Below, piece after piece: positions 55,042-63,003 of a stretch of DNA of 63,003 nt. The notes below the pieces were generated by a model. That model was not told the origin of the DNA. It did no database searches and saw only the letters and a program-made list of their open reading frames with translations. This DNA is from Streptomyces inhibens (GTDB lineage: Bacteria > Actinomycetota > Actinomycetes > Streptomycetales > Streptomycetaceae), in contig NZ_QUAC01000021.1 of NCBI RefSeq assembly GCF_003389455.1, positions 1 to 63,003 of the forward strand, given 5' to 3'. The number at the start of each line of letters is the position of its first letter. Positions within the stretch are counted from its first letter, which is position 1. Position numbers and translations under genes: made by a program.

Positions 55042-56295
55042 TCAGCCGGTCTGCGACGCCAGGTACGCGTTCGCCTTGTCCGGGTCGTAGAAGTAGTTCT
55101 CGAAGTCGGACGGGTCGTTGAAGCCGTTGGCGAAGCGGTCGGCGACGCTCTGGAGCTGGCCGGCCGCGCCGATGATGTTCAGTACGTGCTCCGGCGGCGG
55201 GGCCAGCATCGCGTTGGTCCACTTGGTGACGTGCGAAGCGGTGTTCCAGTAGCGCTCGAAGGTGCTCTGCATCCAGTCCTCGTCGAAGGGCTGCTCACCG
55301 CGCTCGACGATGGAGGCGAGGTAGGACGCCGCGCACTTGGAGGCCGAGTTGGAGCCCTGGCCGGTGATTGGGTCGTTGGCGACGACGACATCCGCGACGC
55401 CGAGGACCAGACCGCCGGAGGGCAGCCGGCCGATGGGGTTGCGCACGGTCGGGGCGTAGCGGCCGGCCAGCGTGCCGTTGGCGTCGGTCAGCTCGACCTT
55501 GGTGGCGCGGGCGTACTCCCAGGGCAGGAACTTCTCCATCAGCTCCAGCGTCGTGGCCAGGTGCTCGTTGGGGTCCTTGACGCTCTGGAAGACGTCCAGC
55601 GGGCCGCCGGGGATGCCCTCCCAGAAGAGGATGTCGGCGCGGCCGGAGGTGGTGAGGGTCGGCATGACGAAGAGTTCGCCGACGCCCGGGACGAGGTTGC
55701 AGCGCACCGCGTCGAACTCGGGGTGCTCGGGGCGCGGGCCCAGGCCGTGGACGTAGGCGACGGCGAGCGCGCGCTGCGGGGCGTCGTACGGGGAACGGTC
55801 GGCGTTGCGGCCGAACATGGACACCAGCTCGCCCTTGCCGGCCGAGACCAGCGTCAGATCGTAGCGGCTCGCGAAGAAGTCCAGGTCGGAGACGGCCGCG
55901 CCATGAATGACGAGCTGCCCGCCGCGCTGCGCGAAGGTCTCCATCCAGCCGGCCATCTTGACCCGCTGGTCGACGGACTGGGCGTAGCCGTCGAGCTTGC
56001 CGACCCAGTCGATGGCGCGCTGCGATCCGCCGGGCTCCGCGTGGCTGCCGGGCGCGGCGACCGAGACACCCGCGCCCTCGATGCGCGGGGCCTGGCTCTC
56101 CCAGAAGTTGATCTGGAGGTCACGCTCGTTCTGGAGCGCGGTGTCGAACATGCACTGCGTCGACATGACCCGGCCGGAGCGGATCTCGTCGGCGGTGCGG
56201 TTGGACATGAGGGTGACCTCATAGCCCTGGGACTGGAGGCCGAGGGCGAGCTGAAGACCGGACTGGCCGGCTCCAACGATGAGTATTTTCCGCAT
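55042..56295 (-). CDS. StyA-like FAD-dependent monooxygenase
   Basis: The 417-aa protein has an N-terminal FAD dinucleotide fold, RKILIVGAGQSGLQLALGL. The substrate domain contains FWEGIPGGPLDVF. GVADVVVANDPITGQGSNSASKCAASY is the second FAD contact, with the NDPITGQGSN motif of styrene monooxygenase StyA and relatives. Such enzymes are two-component and need a flavin reductase (StyB), which is not in the window. It is the last gene after cvnD, with a 100-nt gap and the same strand, so it belongs to the conservon transcript or follows it closely. Confidence 0.9.
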   Translation of the reverse strand: MRKILIVGAGQSGLQLALGLQSQGYEVTLMSNRTADEIRSGRVMSTQCMFDTALQNERDLQINFWESQAPRIEGAGVSVAAPGSHAEPGGSQRAIDWVGKLDGYAQSVDQRVKMAGWMETFAQRGGQLVIHGAAVSDLDFFASRYDLTLVSAGKGELVSMFGRNADRSPYDAPQRALAVAYVHGLGPRPEHPEFDAVRCNLVPGVGELFVMPTLTTSGRADILFWEGIPGGPLDVFQSVKDPNEHLATTLELMEKFLPWEYARATKVELTDANGTLAGRYAPTVRNPIGRLPSGGLVLGVADVVVANDPITGQGSNSASKCAASYLASIVERGEQPFDEDWMQSTFERYWNTASHVTKWTNAMLAPPPEHVLNIIGAAGQLQSVADRFANGFNDPSDFENYFYDPDKANAYLASQTG

Positions 56296-56395
56296 GGCGG
56301 CACTCTTCTCTGCTACTGCTGATGTTCGGGGGTGAAGGGTGTGAGGGGTGTGCGGGGTGCGCCGGTGTGACGGAGAGGCCCCGTACGGAGGCCGG

Positions 56396-57070
56396 TTACT
56401 CCGGCGCGGCTTCCAGGGCGTGGCCGACCAGCGCGAGCAGCGCCTCGATCACCGTGGCCCGCTTCCGGGCGTCCATGATCACTACCGGCACGTGCGGGGG
56501 CACGGTCAGCGCGTCGCGGACGTCCTCGACGGCGTAGGAGTCGGTCCCCTCGAAGTGGTTGACCGCGACGACATACGGCAGTCCGCAGCTCTCGAAGTAG
56601 TCCAGCGCCGGGAAGCAGTCCTCCAGACGGCGGGTGTCGGCCATCACGATCGCGCCGATCGCACCGCGCACCAGGTCGTCCCACATGAACCAGAAGCGCT
56701 GCTGTCCGGGCGTGCCGAACAGATACAGCACCAGCTCCTGGTCGAGGGTGATCCGGCCGAAGTCCATCGCGACCGTGGTCGTGGTCTTCTCCGGGGTGGC
56801 GGTCAGATCGTCCGTATCCGCGCTGGCCTGTGTCATCACCGCCTCGGTCTGGAGCGGGGTGATCTCCGAGACCGCTCCGACGAAGGTGGTCTTGCCGACG
56901 CCGAAACCGCCCGCCACCACGATCTTGGTGGCGATCGGCGCCCGCGAACGGTCCGTCTGCCAGCTCTGCAGCCCCGCGTCGGCGGCCGGAGCCGCCGGGT
57001 CGGCCCGCCCCACGGAACCGGCGGTCGCCGTCGGCCCGGCCGATATCGTGTCAGAGCCTGTGAAGTCCAC
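56396..57070 (-). CDS. cvnD: Conservon GTP-binding protein CvnD
   Basis: The 224-aa Ras-like GTPase has P-loop GGFGVGKTT at residues 54-62. A switch region with EKTTTTVAMDFGRI, the Walker B-like DLVLYLFGTPGQQRFWF (G3, in the form YLFGTPGQ), and NHFEG (NKxD equivalent) follow. An Ala/Pro-rich extension of about 40 residues precedes the core. It forms a membrane complex with CvnA-C and acts as a switch. Its start overlaps cvnC by about 20 nt. Confidence 0.93.
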   Translation of the reverse strand: MDFTGSDTISAGPTATAGSVGRADPAAPAADAGLQSWQTDRSRAPIATKIVVAGGFGVGKTTFVGAVSEITPLQTEAVMTQASADTDDLTATPEKTTTTVAMDFGRITLDQELVLYLFGTPGQQRFWFMWDDLVRGAIGAIVMADTRRLEDCFPALDYFESCGLPYVVAVNHFEGTDSYAVEDVRDALTVPPHVPVVIMDARKRATVIEALLALVGHALEAAPE

Positions 57071-57449
57071 TCAGCACCCTTTCGAGCAGCGCGCGGTCCG
57101 GCCGGCCGGAGCCGTGCCCGGTGCCGTAGACGCGAATCTTTCCCTGGTCGGCGAGGTCACTGAGCAGTACGCGGACCACGCCCAGCGGCATCTTGAGGAG
57201 GGCGGAGATCTCCGCCACCGAGCGCATCCGGCGGCACAGCTCGACGATCGCGCGCATCTCCGGCATCACCCGGTCGCCCCAGCCGCCGGACGTCAGCTCG
57301 CGTCGCTCCTCGGGGGCCTCCAGTGCGGCCACGAAGGTCTCGACGAGCAGCACATGGCCGAAGCGCGTCCGCCCGCCGGTGAGCGAGTACGGCCGTACCC
57401 GCGAGGGTTTGCGGTCCCCGCCGCGTATGGGGAGTTTGGGAGTACTCAC
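57051..57449 (-). CDS. cvnC: Conservon DUF742 protein CvnC
   Basis: The 132-aa DUF742 protein has a winged-helix character (CRRMRSVAEISALLKMPLGVVRVLLSDLADQGKIRVY). The N-terminus is RPYSLTGGRTRFGHVLLVETFVA, typical of the family. It overlaps cvnB and cvnD and links the kinase-like CvnA to the GTPase. Confidence 0.92.
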   Translation of the reverse strand: MSTPKLPIRGGDRKPSRVRPYSLTGGRTRFGHVLLVETFVAALEAPEERRELTSGGWGDRVMPEMRAIVELCRRMRSVAEISALLKMPLGVVRVLLSDLADQGKIRVYGTGHGSGRPDRALLERVLSGLHRL

Positions 57450-57940
57450 TGGGCGCTCTCCATCGACTTGCGCAATTCACTGCGGAGTTCGGGGGTGAGG
57501 ACATGGCCGGCCCGGCCGACGAACAGCGCCATGTGATAGGCGATGACACTCATGTCGCAGTCCGGGGTGGCGTGCACTCCGAGCAGCGAGCCGTCGCTGA
57601 TCGACATGACGAACACGCTGCCCTCGTCCATCGTGATCATCGTCTGCTTGACCGCCCCGCCGTCCATGAGCTTGGCGGCGCCGGCGGTGAGGCTGCCGAG
57701 CCCGGACACGATGGTGGCCAGGTCGGCACTGGATCCCCTGGGCCCGTCACTCTCGTCCGGCCGTGCCGCCTCTTCGGTACGGTCCGGATCGGAGTTCAGC
57801 AGCAGCAGGCCGTCGGAGGAGACCACCGCAACCGAGCGGATACCTGGTACCTCGTCCACCAGGTTGGTCAGCAACCAGTGCAGATTGCGTGCCTGGCTGC
57901 TCAGTCCTTGTCCGTAAGCAGTGGGCGCTTGCGCCTTCAA
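57446..57940 (-). CDS. cvnB: Conservon roadblock/LC7 protein CvnB
   Basis: The 164-aa roadblock fold protein has LHWLLTNLVDEVPGIRSVAVVSSDGLLLL and GAAKLMDGGAVKQTMITMDEGSVFVMSISDGSLLGVHATPDCDMSVIAYHM. It is the probable GTPase-regulating partner of CvnD. The start overlaps cvnA by 4 nt and the stop overlaps cvnC by 4 nt. Confidence 0.93.
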   Translation of the reverse strand: MKAQAPTAYGQGLSSQARNLHWLLTNLVDEVPGIRSVAVVSSDGLLLLNSDPDRTEEAARPDESDGPRGSSADLATIVSGLGSLTAGAAKLMDGGAVKQTMITMDEGSVFVMSISDGSLLGVHATPDCDMSVIAYHMALFVGRAGHVLTPELRSELRKSMESAQ

Positions 57941-60900
57941 TCGCGTGCCTCCTCGACAACGTGGCTCTCTCCCGGGGCCCCCGCTCCGTCGGTGTCCGTC
58001 TGTGGGATGGTCTGCTCCGCTGTACGTTCCGCGATTTCGGCCTCGACCTCCCGTCGGCCGTCTCGCGCCCCCGACTGAAATCCGCCGAGCCGGCGCCGCA
58101 GCGCCTCGGCGTTGGCCGCACCGCTCTTGCGCGGGGCGGCGGGCGCCTGTTGCTGCGCCACGACCTTGGGCGTGCGCTTGGGCAGCCCGGTGGCCGTCCG
58201 CCGCTTCCCCGCGGGCGGGGCGTCGGCGGTCTGTGGGTCGGCCGTGTCGGCCGGGGAGGCATCGGCGGGTGCCGGGTCCGCCTCCGTGGGTGCCGCGTCC
58301 GTGGACGTCGATTCCGTCCCGGGGCGCGTGTGCTGGTCCGGGCCGATGGCGTACGGGTCGGACGCCGGCTGCGCCGCCCGGTCCACGGCCGGGGCCGCGT
58401 CGTCCTCGGGCCGCGTGTGCTCGCCGCTGCCGCTGGTGGTGGCGGCGTACGGGCCGGACGACTGCGGGCCGTACGGGCTCGGTTCGCCCGCGGCGTGCGT
58501 GGTGGGGCCCGTGGGCTGCTCGGCTGCGGGCGCCGGTGCCGGTTCGGCGGTGACGCCGAGCCCGGCCGCGTCGATCGCGCGCTCCGCGGCGGCGACGAAC
58601 GGGTCGGGGCCGGGGGCCGGGGCGGGCGCGGGCTCCGCGTCGGCGGTGTCGTCGTGGCCAGGGCCCGGTGCGGCATCGTGCCCGGCGGGCTGCTCGGAGG
58701 TCCGGGAGGCGTCCTGGACGGTGTCCTGGCCGATGTCCTCGGCGGGATCCTGACCGGTCTCCTGGGCCGGGATCGGGGCGGCAGCCGCACTGCCGCCCAC
58801 CGCCACCGGCTCCGCCCTCGTCACCCGCGTCGGCAGCGCGTTGGAGTTCGCCTCGGCGACCGAGCCGGGCAGGGTGTGCGTCACGTCCTGGGTCGCCGGC
58901 GACGGCGCGGACGCCGGGGCGGGGCGGGTGGGCAGGATCGAACCGGGCAGGACGACGACGGCGGTGACGCCGCCCTGCTTGGCGTCCCGCAGCTGGACCC
59001 GGATGCCGTGCCGGGCGGCCAGCCGCACCACGACGTACAGGCCGAGGCCCAGCGCCTCGTCGACGGTCTCGGAGATCGAGGCGGCCGGGGCGTCCGTCAG
59101 CCGCTCGTTGAGCTCGGCCATCCGCTCCGCGGTCATCCCGATGCCCTCGTCCTGGACCGAGAGCATGACCTCGCCGCTCTCCAGCAGCCAGCCGGACAGC
59201 TCGACATGGGCGTCCGGCGGCGAGAACGCGGTGGCGTTCTCCAGGAGTTCGGCGACCAGGTGGCTGAGGTCGTCCGCGGCGAAGCCGGCGACCTGGGAGT
59301 GCGGCGGCAGCGAGTCGATGCGCACCCGCTCGTAGCGCTCGATCTCACTGATCGCGGCGCGCAGCACGTCCAGCAGCGGTACGGGTCCCGGGTGGCTGGT
59401 GCCGTGCTGTTCCGCGCCGGCGAGGACGAGGAGGTTCTCGCTGTTGCGGCGCATCTGCGCGGCGAAGTGGTCCAGCTTGAAGAGGGTTTCCAGCCGCTCC
59501 GGGTCCTGCTCGCTCTCCTCCAGCGACTCGATGACGCCGAGCTGGCGCTCCACGAGGCCGAGGGTGCGCAGCGAGAGGTTGACGAACCGGCCGTGCACGC
59601 CGGCGTGCACGGCCGCCAGCCGCTCGGTGAGATCGGCGATCTCCTCCTTGAGCGTCTCGCCCTGCTCCTGGAGCACCTCGCGCTCGGCGACCAGCCGCTG
59701 CCGGCCGCCGACCAGCCGCTTGCGCTCGCCCTCCAGCTCCGCGGTGCGCCGCGCCAGCTCGCCGACCTGGGCGTGCAGCGCGTTGACCGACCGTACGGCG
59801 GCGGCGAATTCGTCGTTGCGGCCCTTGTAGGTGATGGGCTCCTCGTGCGCGGGGTCGGCGGCCACCCGCCTGGCGCCGATCCGCAGCGCCGCCAGCGGCT
59901 GGGTCAGGGAGCGGGCGGCCCAGATGCCGGCGCCGACGGCCAGCAGCAGGCAGAGCGCCTCCAGCCCGATGCGGATCTCCAGCTCCGTCACATCGTCGTC
60001 ACGCAGTGCGCCGAGCCGCTGGATGTCGGCGGTGGCCATGGCGGATTCGACGCCCCGCATCAGCCCGATACGGGCGGTCAGCGCGTTCTCCACCCGCTGG
60101 CGGCTGAGCCGCAGATCGGCGGCGTCCAGGCGGGGCTGGTCGGTCAGCCGGGTCAGATAGCGCTCGGCGGTGTTGACGTCGGCGCCGTTGACGGTGCGGT
60201 CGTAACGGTCGCGGGCGCCCTGGCTCGCGGACTGCTCGAAGTCGCCCAGCGCGCCCTGTTCACGCAGGTGCGCCACCTGGGCGGCGGCGGTCAGCCGGGG
60301 CTGGCTGCCGCCGGCGTTGAGGCCGGCGAGCAGCAGGGCGCGGGCGCCCGCCGCCTGGTCGGTGGCGCGGCCGAGGGCGGGCAGCGCCTGGGTGTCGGCC
60401 TCGGCGGAGTCCGCGCGGGCGGGCAGTCCGCGGGCGATGTCGTCGCTGATCGCGCCGAGCGCCTGGATGACCTGGGTGTAGGCCTGGTAGATCTGCTCGG
60501 CCGAACCGGGCCCGGTCAGCGCCTGTTGGCGGGTCTGCGGCAGCGCGGCCAGAAGCTTGGCGGCGGCCGCGTACACGGCGGTGTCGCCCGAGGCGTCCTG
60601 GGCCTCGGAGCGCAGCTCGCCGATCTGCCGGTCCACGCGGGCGCGCTGGGGCCCGGAGACGCCGGCGGCGTCGGTGCCCACGCCGTTGGCCGCTGTCGCA
60701 TTGGTCCCGGTGGTGTTGGTCCCGGTCGTGTTGGTCCCGGTCGTGTTGGTCCCGGCGCCATTTGCACCGGTACCGTTCGTCCCGGCAGCGTTCGTCCCGG
60801 TGCCGTTGATTCCGGTGCCGTTCGTACCGGTGCCGTTGACCGCGGTGTTGCCGGCCCCCGCGCCCGTACGGCTGCCGCGCCCGGCGGCGACATACGCCGT

Positions 60901-61266
60901 CATTCCGTCGCGCTCGTCCGCGAGGGAGTGCGCAAGCGCAATGGCGTGGGCGTTCAGCTCGGCGAGATCGACCAGTTGCTGACTGTTGTTGGCGTTGTCG
61001 GCCGTGCCGGCGAGGCCGGGGGCACCGGCTCCCAGAACGGCGGCGGCCACGACGGCCACCGCCCCGACGAGCCGGTTGCGCACCCGCGCGGGACGTCGTC
61101 CCTCTCGGTCCTCTCCGCCGTCGGCCGTACCCGGCCCCTTACCAGGACCCGAGCCCGTGCCCGGTCCCGAGACCGAACCGGCCGGTGAACCCGGCTTCCC
61201 TGCGCCGCCCCGAAGCCGCATCTTCCGCACCGCTGCTCGCATTCCTGTCTCGCCTGCCCACGCCAT
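57937..61266 (-). CDS. cvnA: Conservon sensor kinase-like protein CvnA with repeat insertion
   Basis: The protein has about 1109 aa from ATG 61266; ATG 61242 (MRAAVRKMRLRGG) is an alternative. There is one N-terminal helix (VGAVAVVAAAVLGAGAPGLAG). A nitrate/sulfonate-sensing-type region follows (DERDGMTAYVAAGRG), broken by a repeat of N-G/T-T-G-T pentapeptides over about 55 residues. Next come a second helix (LEALCLLLAVGAGIWAARSLTQPL), a HAMP-like region, a coiled coil (ELARRTAELEGERKRLVGGRQRLVAEREVLQEQGETL), and HATPase_c (ELLENATAFSPPDAHVEL...DEGIGMT...GLGLYVVVRLAARHGI). The final 350 residues are Pro/Ala/Gly-rich. No phospho-acceptor His is obvious, as is usual for CvnA. Confidence 0.92.
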   Translation of the reverse strand: MAWAGETGMRAAVRKMRLRGGAGKPGSPAGSVSGPGTGSGPGKGPGTADGGEDREGRRPARVRNRLVGAVAVVAAAVLGAGAPGLAGTADNANNSQQLVDLAELNAHAIALAHSLADERDGMTAYVAAGRGSRTGAGAGNTAVNGTGTNGTGINGTGTNAAGTNGTGANGAGTNTTGTNTTGTNTTGTNATAANGVGTDAAGVSGPQRARVDRQIGELRSEAQDASGDTAVYAAAAKLLAALPQTRQQALTGPGSAEQIYQAYTQVIQALGAISDDIARGLPARADSAEADTQALPALGRATDQAAGARALLLAGLNAGGSQPRLTAAAQVAHLREQGALGDFEQSASQGARDRYDRTVNGADVNTAERYLTRLTDQPRLDAADLRLSRQRVENALTARIGLMRGVESAMATADIQRLGALRDDDVTELEIRIGLEALCLLLAVGAGIWAARSLTQPLAALRIGARRVAADPAHEEPITYKGRNDEFAAAVRSVNALHAQVGELARRTAELEGERKRLVGGRQRLVAEREVLQEQGETLKEEIADLTERLAAVHAGVHGRFVNLSLRTLGLVERQLGVIESLEESEQDPERLETLFKLDHFAAQMRRNSENLLVLAGAEQHGTSHPGPVPLLDVLRAAISEIERYERVRIDSLPPHSQVAGFAADDLSHLVAELLENATAFSPPDAHVELSGWLLESGEVMLSVQDEGIGMTAERMAELNERLTDAPAASISETVDEALGLGLYVVVRLAARHGIRVQLRDAKQGGVTAVVVLPGSILPTRPAPASAPSPATQDVTHTLPGSVAEANSNALPTRVTRAEPVAVGGSAAAAPIPAQETGQDPAEDIGQDTVQDASRTSEQPAGHDAAPGPGHDDTADAEPAPAPAPGPDPFVAAAERAIDAAGLGVTAEPAPAPAAEQPTGPTTHAAGEPSPYGPQSSGPYAATTSGSGEHTRPEDDAAPAVDRAAQPASDPYAIGPDQHTRPGTESTSTDAAPTEADPAPADASPADTADPQTADAPPAGKRRTATGLPKRTPKVVAQQQAPAAPRKSGAANAEALRRRLGGFQSGARDGRREVEAEIAERTAEQTIPQTDTDGAGAPGESHVVEEARD
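60675..60852 (-). repeat. 15-bp coding repeat in cvnA
   Basis: About ten imperfect copies of a 15-bp unit (AACACGACCGGGACC-like on the coding strand) encode N-x-T-G-T pentapeptides within the sensor region. Each indel of one unit keeps the frame. Confidence 0.85.
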
Positions 61267-61705
61267 ATGGCGTCGCGGACCCGGCTCGCTCTCCGCTCGC
61301 GGGTGCGGATCTGTGCGAAGACCGCAGCAGCGCACACGTCCGCGAGGGGAAACAGCCCGGCTCTGCGCGTCGCGACGAACGTCCTGGCCCCACCCCATGA
61401 TTCGGGCAACGACCATTCCACCGGCGCCGCGCAGTGGCTCGGCAACACATGCCCGGCCACCTGAACGAGTGAACATCAATCGGAGTTTGACCATCAACTT
61501 CCGTGCGGCAACGTTTTCGGTCGCAACCCCGGGCAACCCCCGGACGGGTTTGGAGATGCGTCCCGGTCCTGGCAGGATGCGCGCCCGCACACCGCCGGCC
61601 CTGCGGTCCTTACCTTCGGTAAGCCGCATACCCGGCCGTACGCCAACGCCGCTGCGCGCACCCGGCCACCGGGGCGAAACCGCGGCCTTCGGCAGACTGA
61701 CGGGC
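61267..61705. other. Divergent intergenic region between cvnA and the PP2C-like gene
   Basis: These 439 nt have no gene. CATCAA occurs twice with an 18-nt period (61474-61479 and 61492-61497), on the minus strand TTGATG-N12-TTGATG, in the least GC-rich stretch. It may be part of the cvnA promoter, but I cannot say more. Confidence 0.35.
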
Positions 61706-62551
61706 ATGCGCATCGAACTCGCCACCGAGCCGGGCGACCCCCAACACCCAAACGAGGACTACGCGTCAGTAGCCCTGCCGGCCTCCGGCCAGGGCGGAGT
61801 CCTGGTCCTGCTGGACGGCGTGACGCCACCCCCGGAGGACTACGGCTGCGTCCATACGGTGCCGTGGTTCACCGCGCGCCTCGGTGGCGCAATGCTCGAA
61901 CTGTCGGTTTCACACCGGGATATGACGCTCACTGAGGCGCTGGCCGCGGCCATCTCCCGGACAGCCGATATTCACCGGGCCTCCTGTGACCTTTCTCACG
62001 TCCGCACTCCGCAGGCAACTGTGGTCGCCGTACGGTGGTCCGGGGACACCGTCGAGCATCTCGTGCTCTCCGATTCGGTCCTCCTGTTGGAGCGGGCGGA
62101 CGGCTCGGTGCACCCGGTGCTCGACCCCCGGCTGGACGAACTGCCGCCCGCGGTCCGCGAGCGGCGCGCCGCTGTACGGGCGCTGCCCCGCGGCTCGGCG
62201 GAACGGGCCGCCGCGGGCCGGGAGTACGGCCGTGCGGTCGAGGCGCTGCGCAATGCCGAGGGGGGCTTCTTCACCGCGGCCGCCGATCCCGCGGCGGCCG
62301 CCCGCGCGGTCACCGGCAGCACGCCACGCGCCGGGATCCGCTCACTGACCGCCCTCAGCGACGGCGCGAGCCGCTGGGTCGAGGTCTTCCAGGAGGGCTC
62401 CTGGGCGGACTGCGTGGCGCTGGTTTCCCGGCAGGGCCCGCAGTCGCTCATCGACCACGTACGTGCGGCGGAGGCGGCGGACCCGGAGGGCGCGGCCCAT
62501 CCGCGCGGCAAGGCGCGGGATGACGCGGCGGTGATTTTTGTGATGCCGTGA
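61706..62551 (+). CDS. PP2C-like protein phosphatase
   Basis: The 281-aa protein starts at ATG 61706. PP2C-type features are NEDYASVALPA (metal-site Asp near NED), GGVLVLLDGVT (DG motif), a central VLSDSVLLL (SDS), SLTALSDGASRW and the C-terminal KARDDAAVIFV. Motif spacing is looser than in SpoIIE/RsbU or classic PP2C, so activity is not certain. It is divergent from cvnA, 439 nt away. It could act on phosphoproteins of the conservon, but there is no direct evidence. Confidence 0.8.
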   Translation: MRIELATEPGDPQHPNEDYASVALPASGQGGVLVLLDGVTPPPEDYGCVHTVPWFTARLGGAMLELSVSHRDMTLTEALAAAISRTADIHRASCDLSHVRTPQATVVAVRWSGDTVEHLVLSDSVLLLERADGSVHPVLDPRLDELPPAVRERRAAVRALPRGSAERAAAGREYGRAVEALRNAEGGFFTAAADPAAAARAVTGSTPRAGIRSLTALSDGASRWVEVFQEGSWADCVALVSRQGPQSLIDHVRAAEAADPEGAAHPRGKARDDAAVIFVMP

Positions 62552-62633
62552 GCAACGGCGACGGGCGGTCGCAGGCCACGGGTGACCGCCGTCGTGGACG
62601 ACGGCAGCGCCGGTGCCCCGCACGGCCGTGCGC
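62552..62633. other. Spacer between the PP2C-like gene and the MITE
   Basis: No gene is seen. The GC-rich GCCGTCGTGGACGACGGC (62588-62605) downstream of the stop may act as a weak terminator. Confidence 0.4.
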
Positions 62634-62911
62634 TAGGGCGTGTCTTTCGGATCAGTCCGGATCAGCCCGCGGCGTCTGGTGCACTGCACTCGCTGCGCTC
62701 GCTCCGTCTCGGCTCTTTGATTCATCCTTCGGATGCCGAGCTGCATCGCAAGGCGGAGCGTCGCCCTCGGACTGGGTGTCCGTGGGTGATGCGACAACGC
62801 GGCGTGGGGGTACCCCCAGCGTTAGCTGGGGGAGTGCCGTGCCTGGGGGCACCTCCCAGCGGTAGCTGGGGGAGCGTCGCGGGCCCGGGCTGATCCGAAA
62901 GACACGCCCTA
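62634..62911. mobile_element. MITE-like element with 22-bp terminal inverted repeats
   Basis: The left terminus begins TAGGGCGTGTCTTTCGGATC and its perfect inverted copy ends at 62911. The 278-nt body encodes no transposase. It contains stem-rich short repeats (GGGGGTACCCCCAGC, AGCTGGGGGAG, CTGGGGGCACCTCCCAGC) common in Streptomyces intergenic regions. The ends start and stop with TA, as in TA-target elements (IS630/Tc1-like). I know similar small elements occur in several Streptomyces genomes, but I cannot name this one. Confidence 0.8.
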
Positions 62912-63003
62912 CGCCTCCTCCCCCTCCTGCCCCGCGTTCAGCTGGTGCAGGAGACGGGCCAGTTCGGCGACCTCGGCGCGGTCCCAGGAGGCGAGGCGGC
63001 GGG
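62909..63003 (-). CDS. MarR-type regulator, C-terminal end only (partial)
   Basis: The frame enters from the right edge and ends TAG at 62909-62911: RRLASWDRAEVAELARLLHQLNAGQEGEEA. The helix is typical of the C-terminal dimerisation helix of MarR proteins. The TAG stop uses bases of the MITE-like element's terminal repeat, so the element has defined or shortened the C-terminus. The upstream part lies outside the window. Confidence 0.55.
   Translation of the reverse strand, partial: RRLASWDRAEVAELARLLHQLNAGQEGEEA

Noticed and set aside
57763..61188. 1141-codon plus-strand open frame opposite cvnA
   Set aside because: It is an antisense shadow; the cvnA frame has clear HATPase and conservon context.

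Overview
The window comes from a Streptomyces chromosome or that of a very close relative. G+C is very high, third positions are almost all G or C, and the order of the housekeeping genes is a Streptomyces core order: nrtL, lysA, hom, thrC, thrB, rho, LCP gene, rpmE, prfA, prmC, sua5, an LMW-phosphatase relative, a glyA-like gene, a GlcNAc-1-P transferase, atpIBEFHAGDC, DUF2550, a two-component pair, cobalamin adenosyltransferase, 3-hydroxyacyl-CoA dehydrogenase, STAS protein and an ATPase. Read on the minus strand, this order runs from about 36.4 kb down to 1.

Region 1 (1-36.4 kb) is the core. It holds the F1Fo ATP synthase operon (about 18.0 to 10.07 kb), a translation block (rpmE, prfA, prmC, sua5), the aspartate-family amino acid block (lysA, hom, thrC, thrB), rho and several envelope genes. 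It has one clear scar. An IS200/IS605-type element carrying only tnpB (about 4332-5844) lies between a TetR regulator that has lost its DNA-binding half and the last 90 or so residues of an ABC-2 permease. A divergent regulator/ABC-exporter locus has therefore been gutted.

Region 2 begins at a tRNA-Arg(CCG) gene (36586-36657) and is accessory. It starts with decaying genes: a SWIM zinc-finger gene with a nonsense codon and a frameshift, and a DUF262 fragment. A P450 and an NTF2-like protein follow, then a long spacer with G6 tandem repeats, a secreted SH3-like protein, an FtsW/RodA plus PBP transpeptidase pair, an HD protein, an ABC ATPase, and a MarR regulator divergent from an alpha/beta hydrolase over a perfect palindrome. 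The next gene is a glycosyltransferase preceded by an exact 19-nt match to the rifamycin-associated element, so it is very probably a rifamycin glycosyltransferase. A broken ADP-ribosylglycohydrolase, two divergent di-iron proteins with a TetR, and a secreted GH18 chitinase preceded by two DasR-type sites come after it.

Region 3 (55-62.6 kb) is a complete conservon (cvnA-B-C-D on the minus strand). It ends in a StyA-like flavin monooxygenase in place of the more usual P450, and its CvnA carries an odd Asn/Thr/Gly pentapeptide repeat in the sensor region. A PP2C-like protein diverges from it. The window ends with a MITE-like element (62634-62911) whose terminal repeat supplies the stop codon of a truncated MarR-type gene.

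The strongest leads for a second look are the RAE-controlled glycosyltransferase, the TnpB-associated replacement of the ABC locus, the LMW-phosphatase relative lacking its nucleophilic cysteine, and the unusual conservon.
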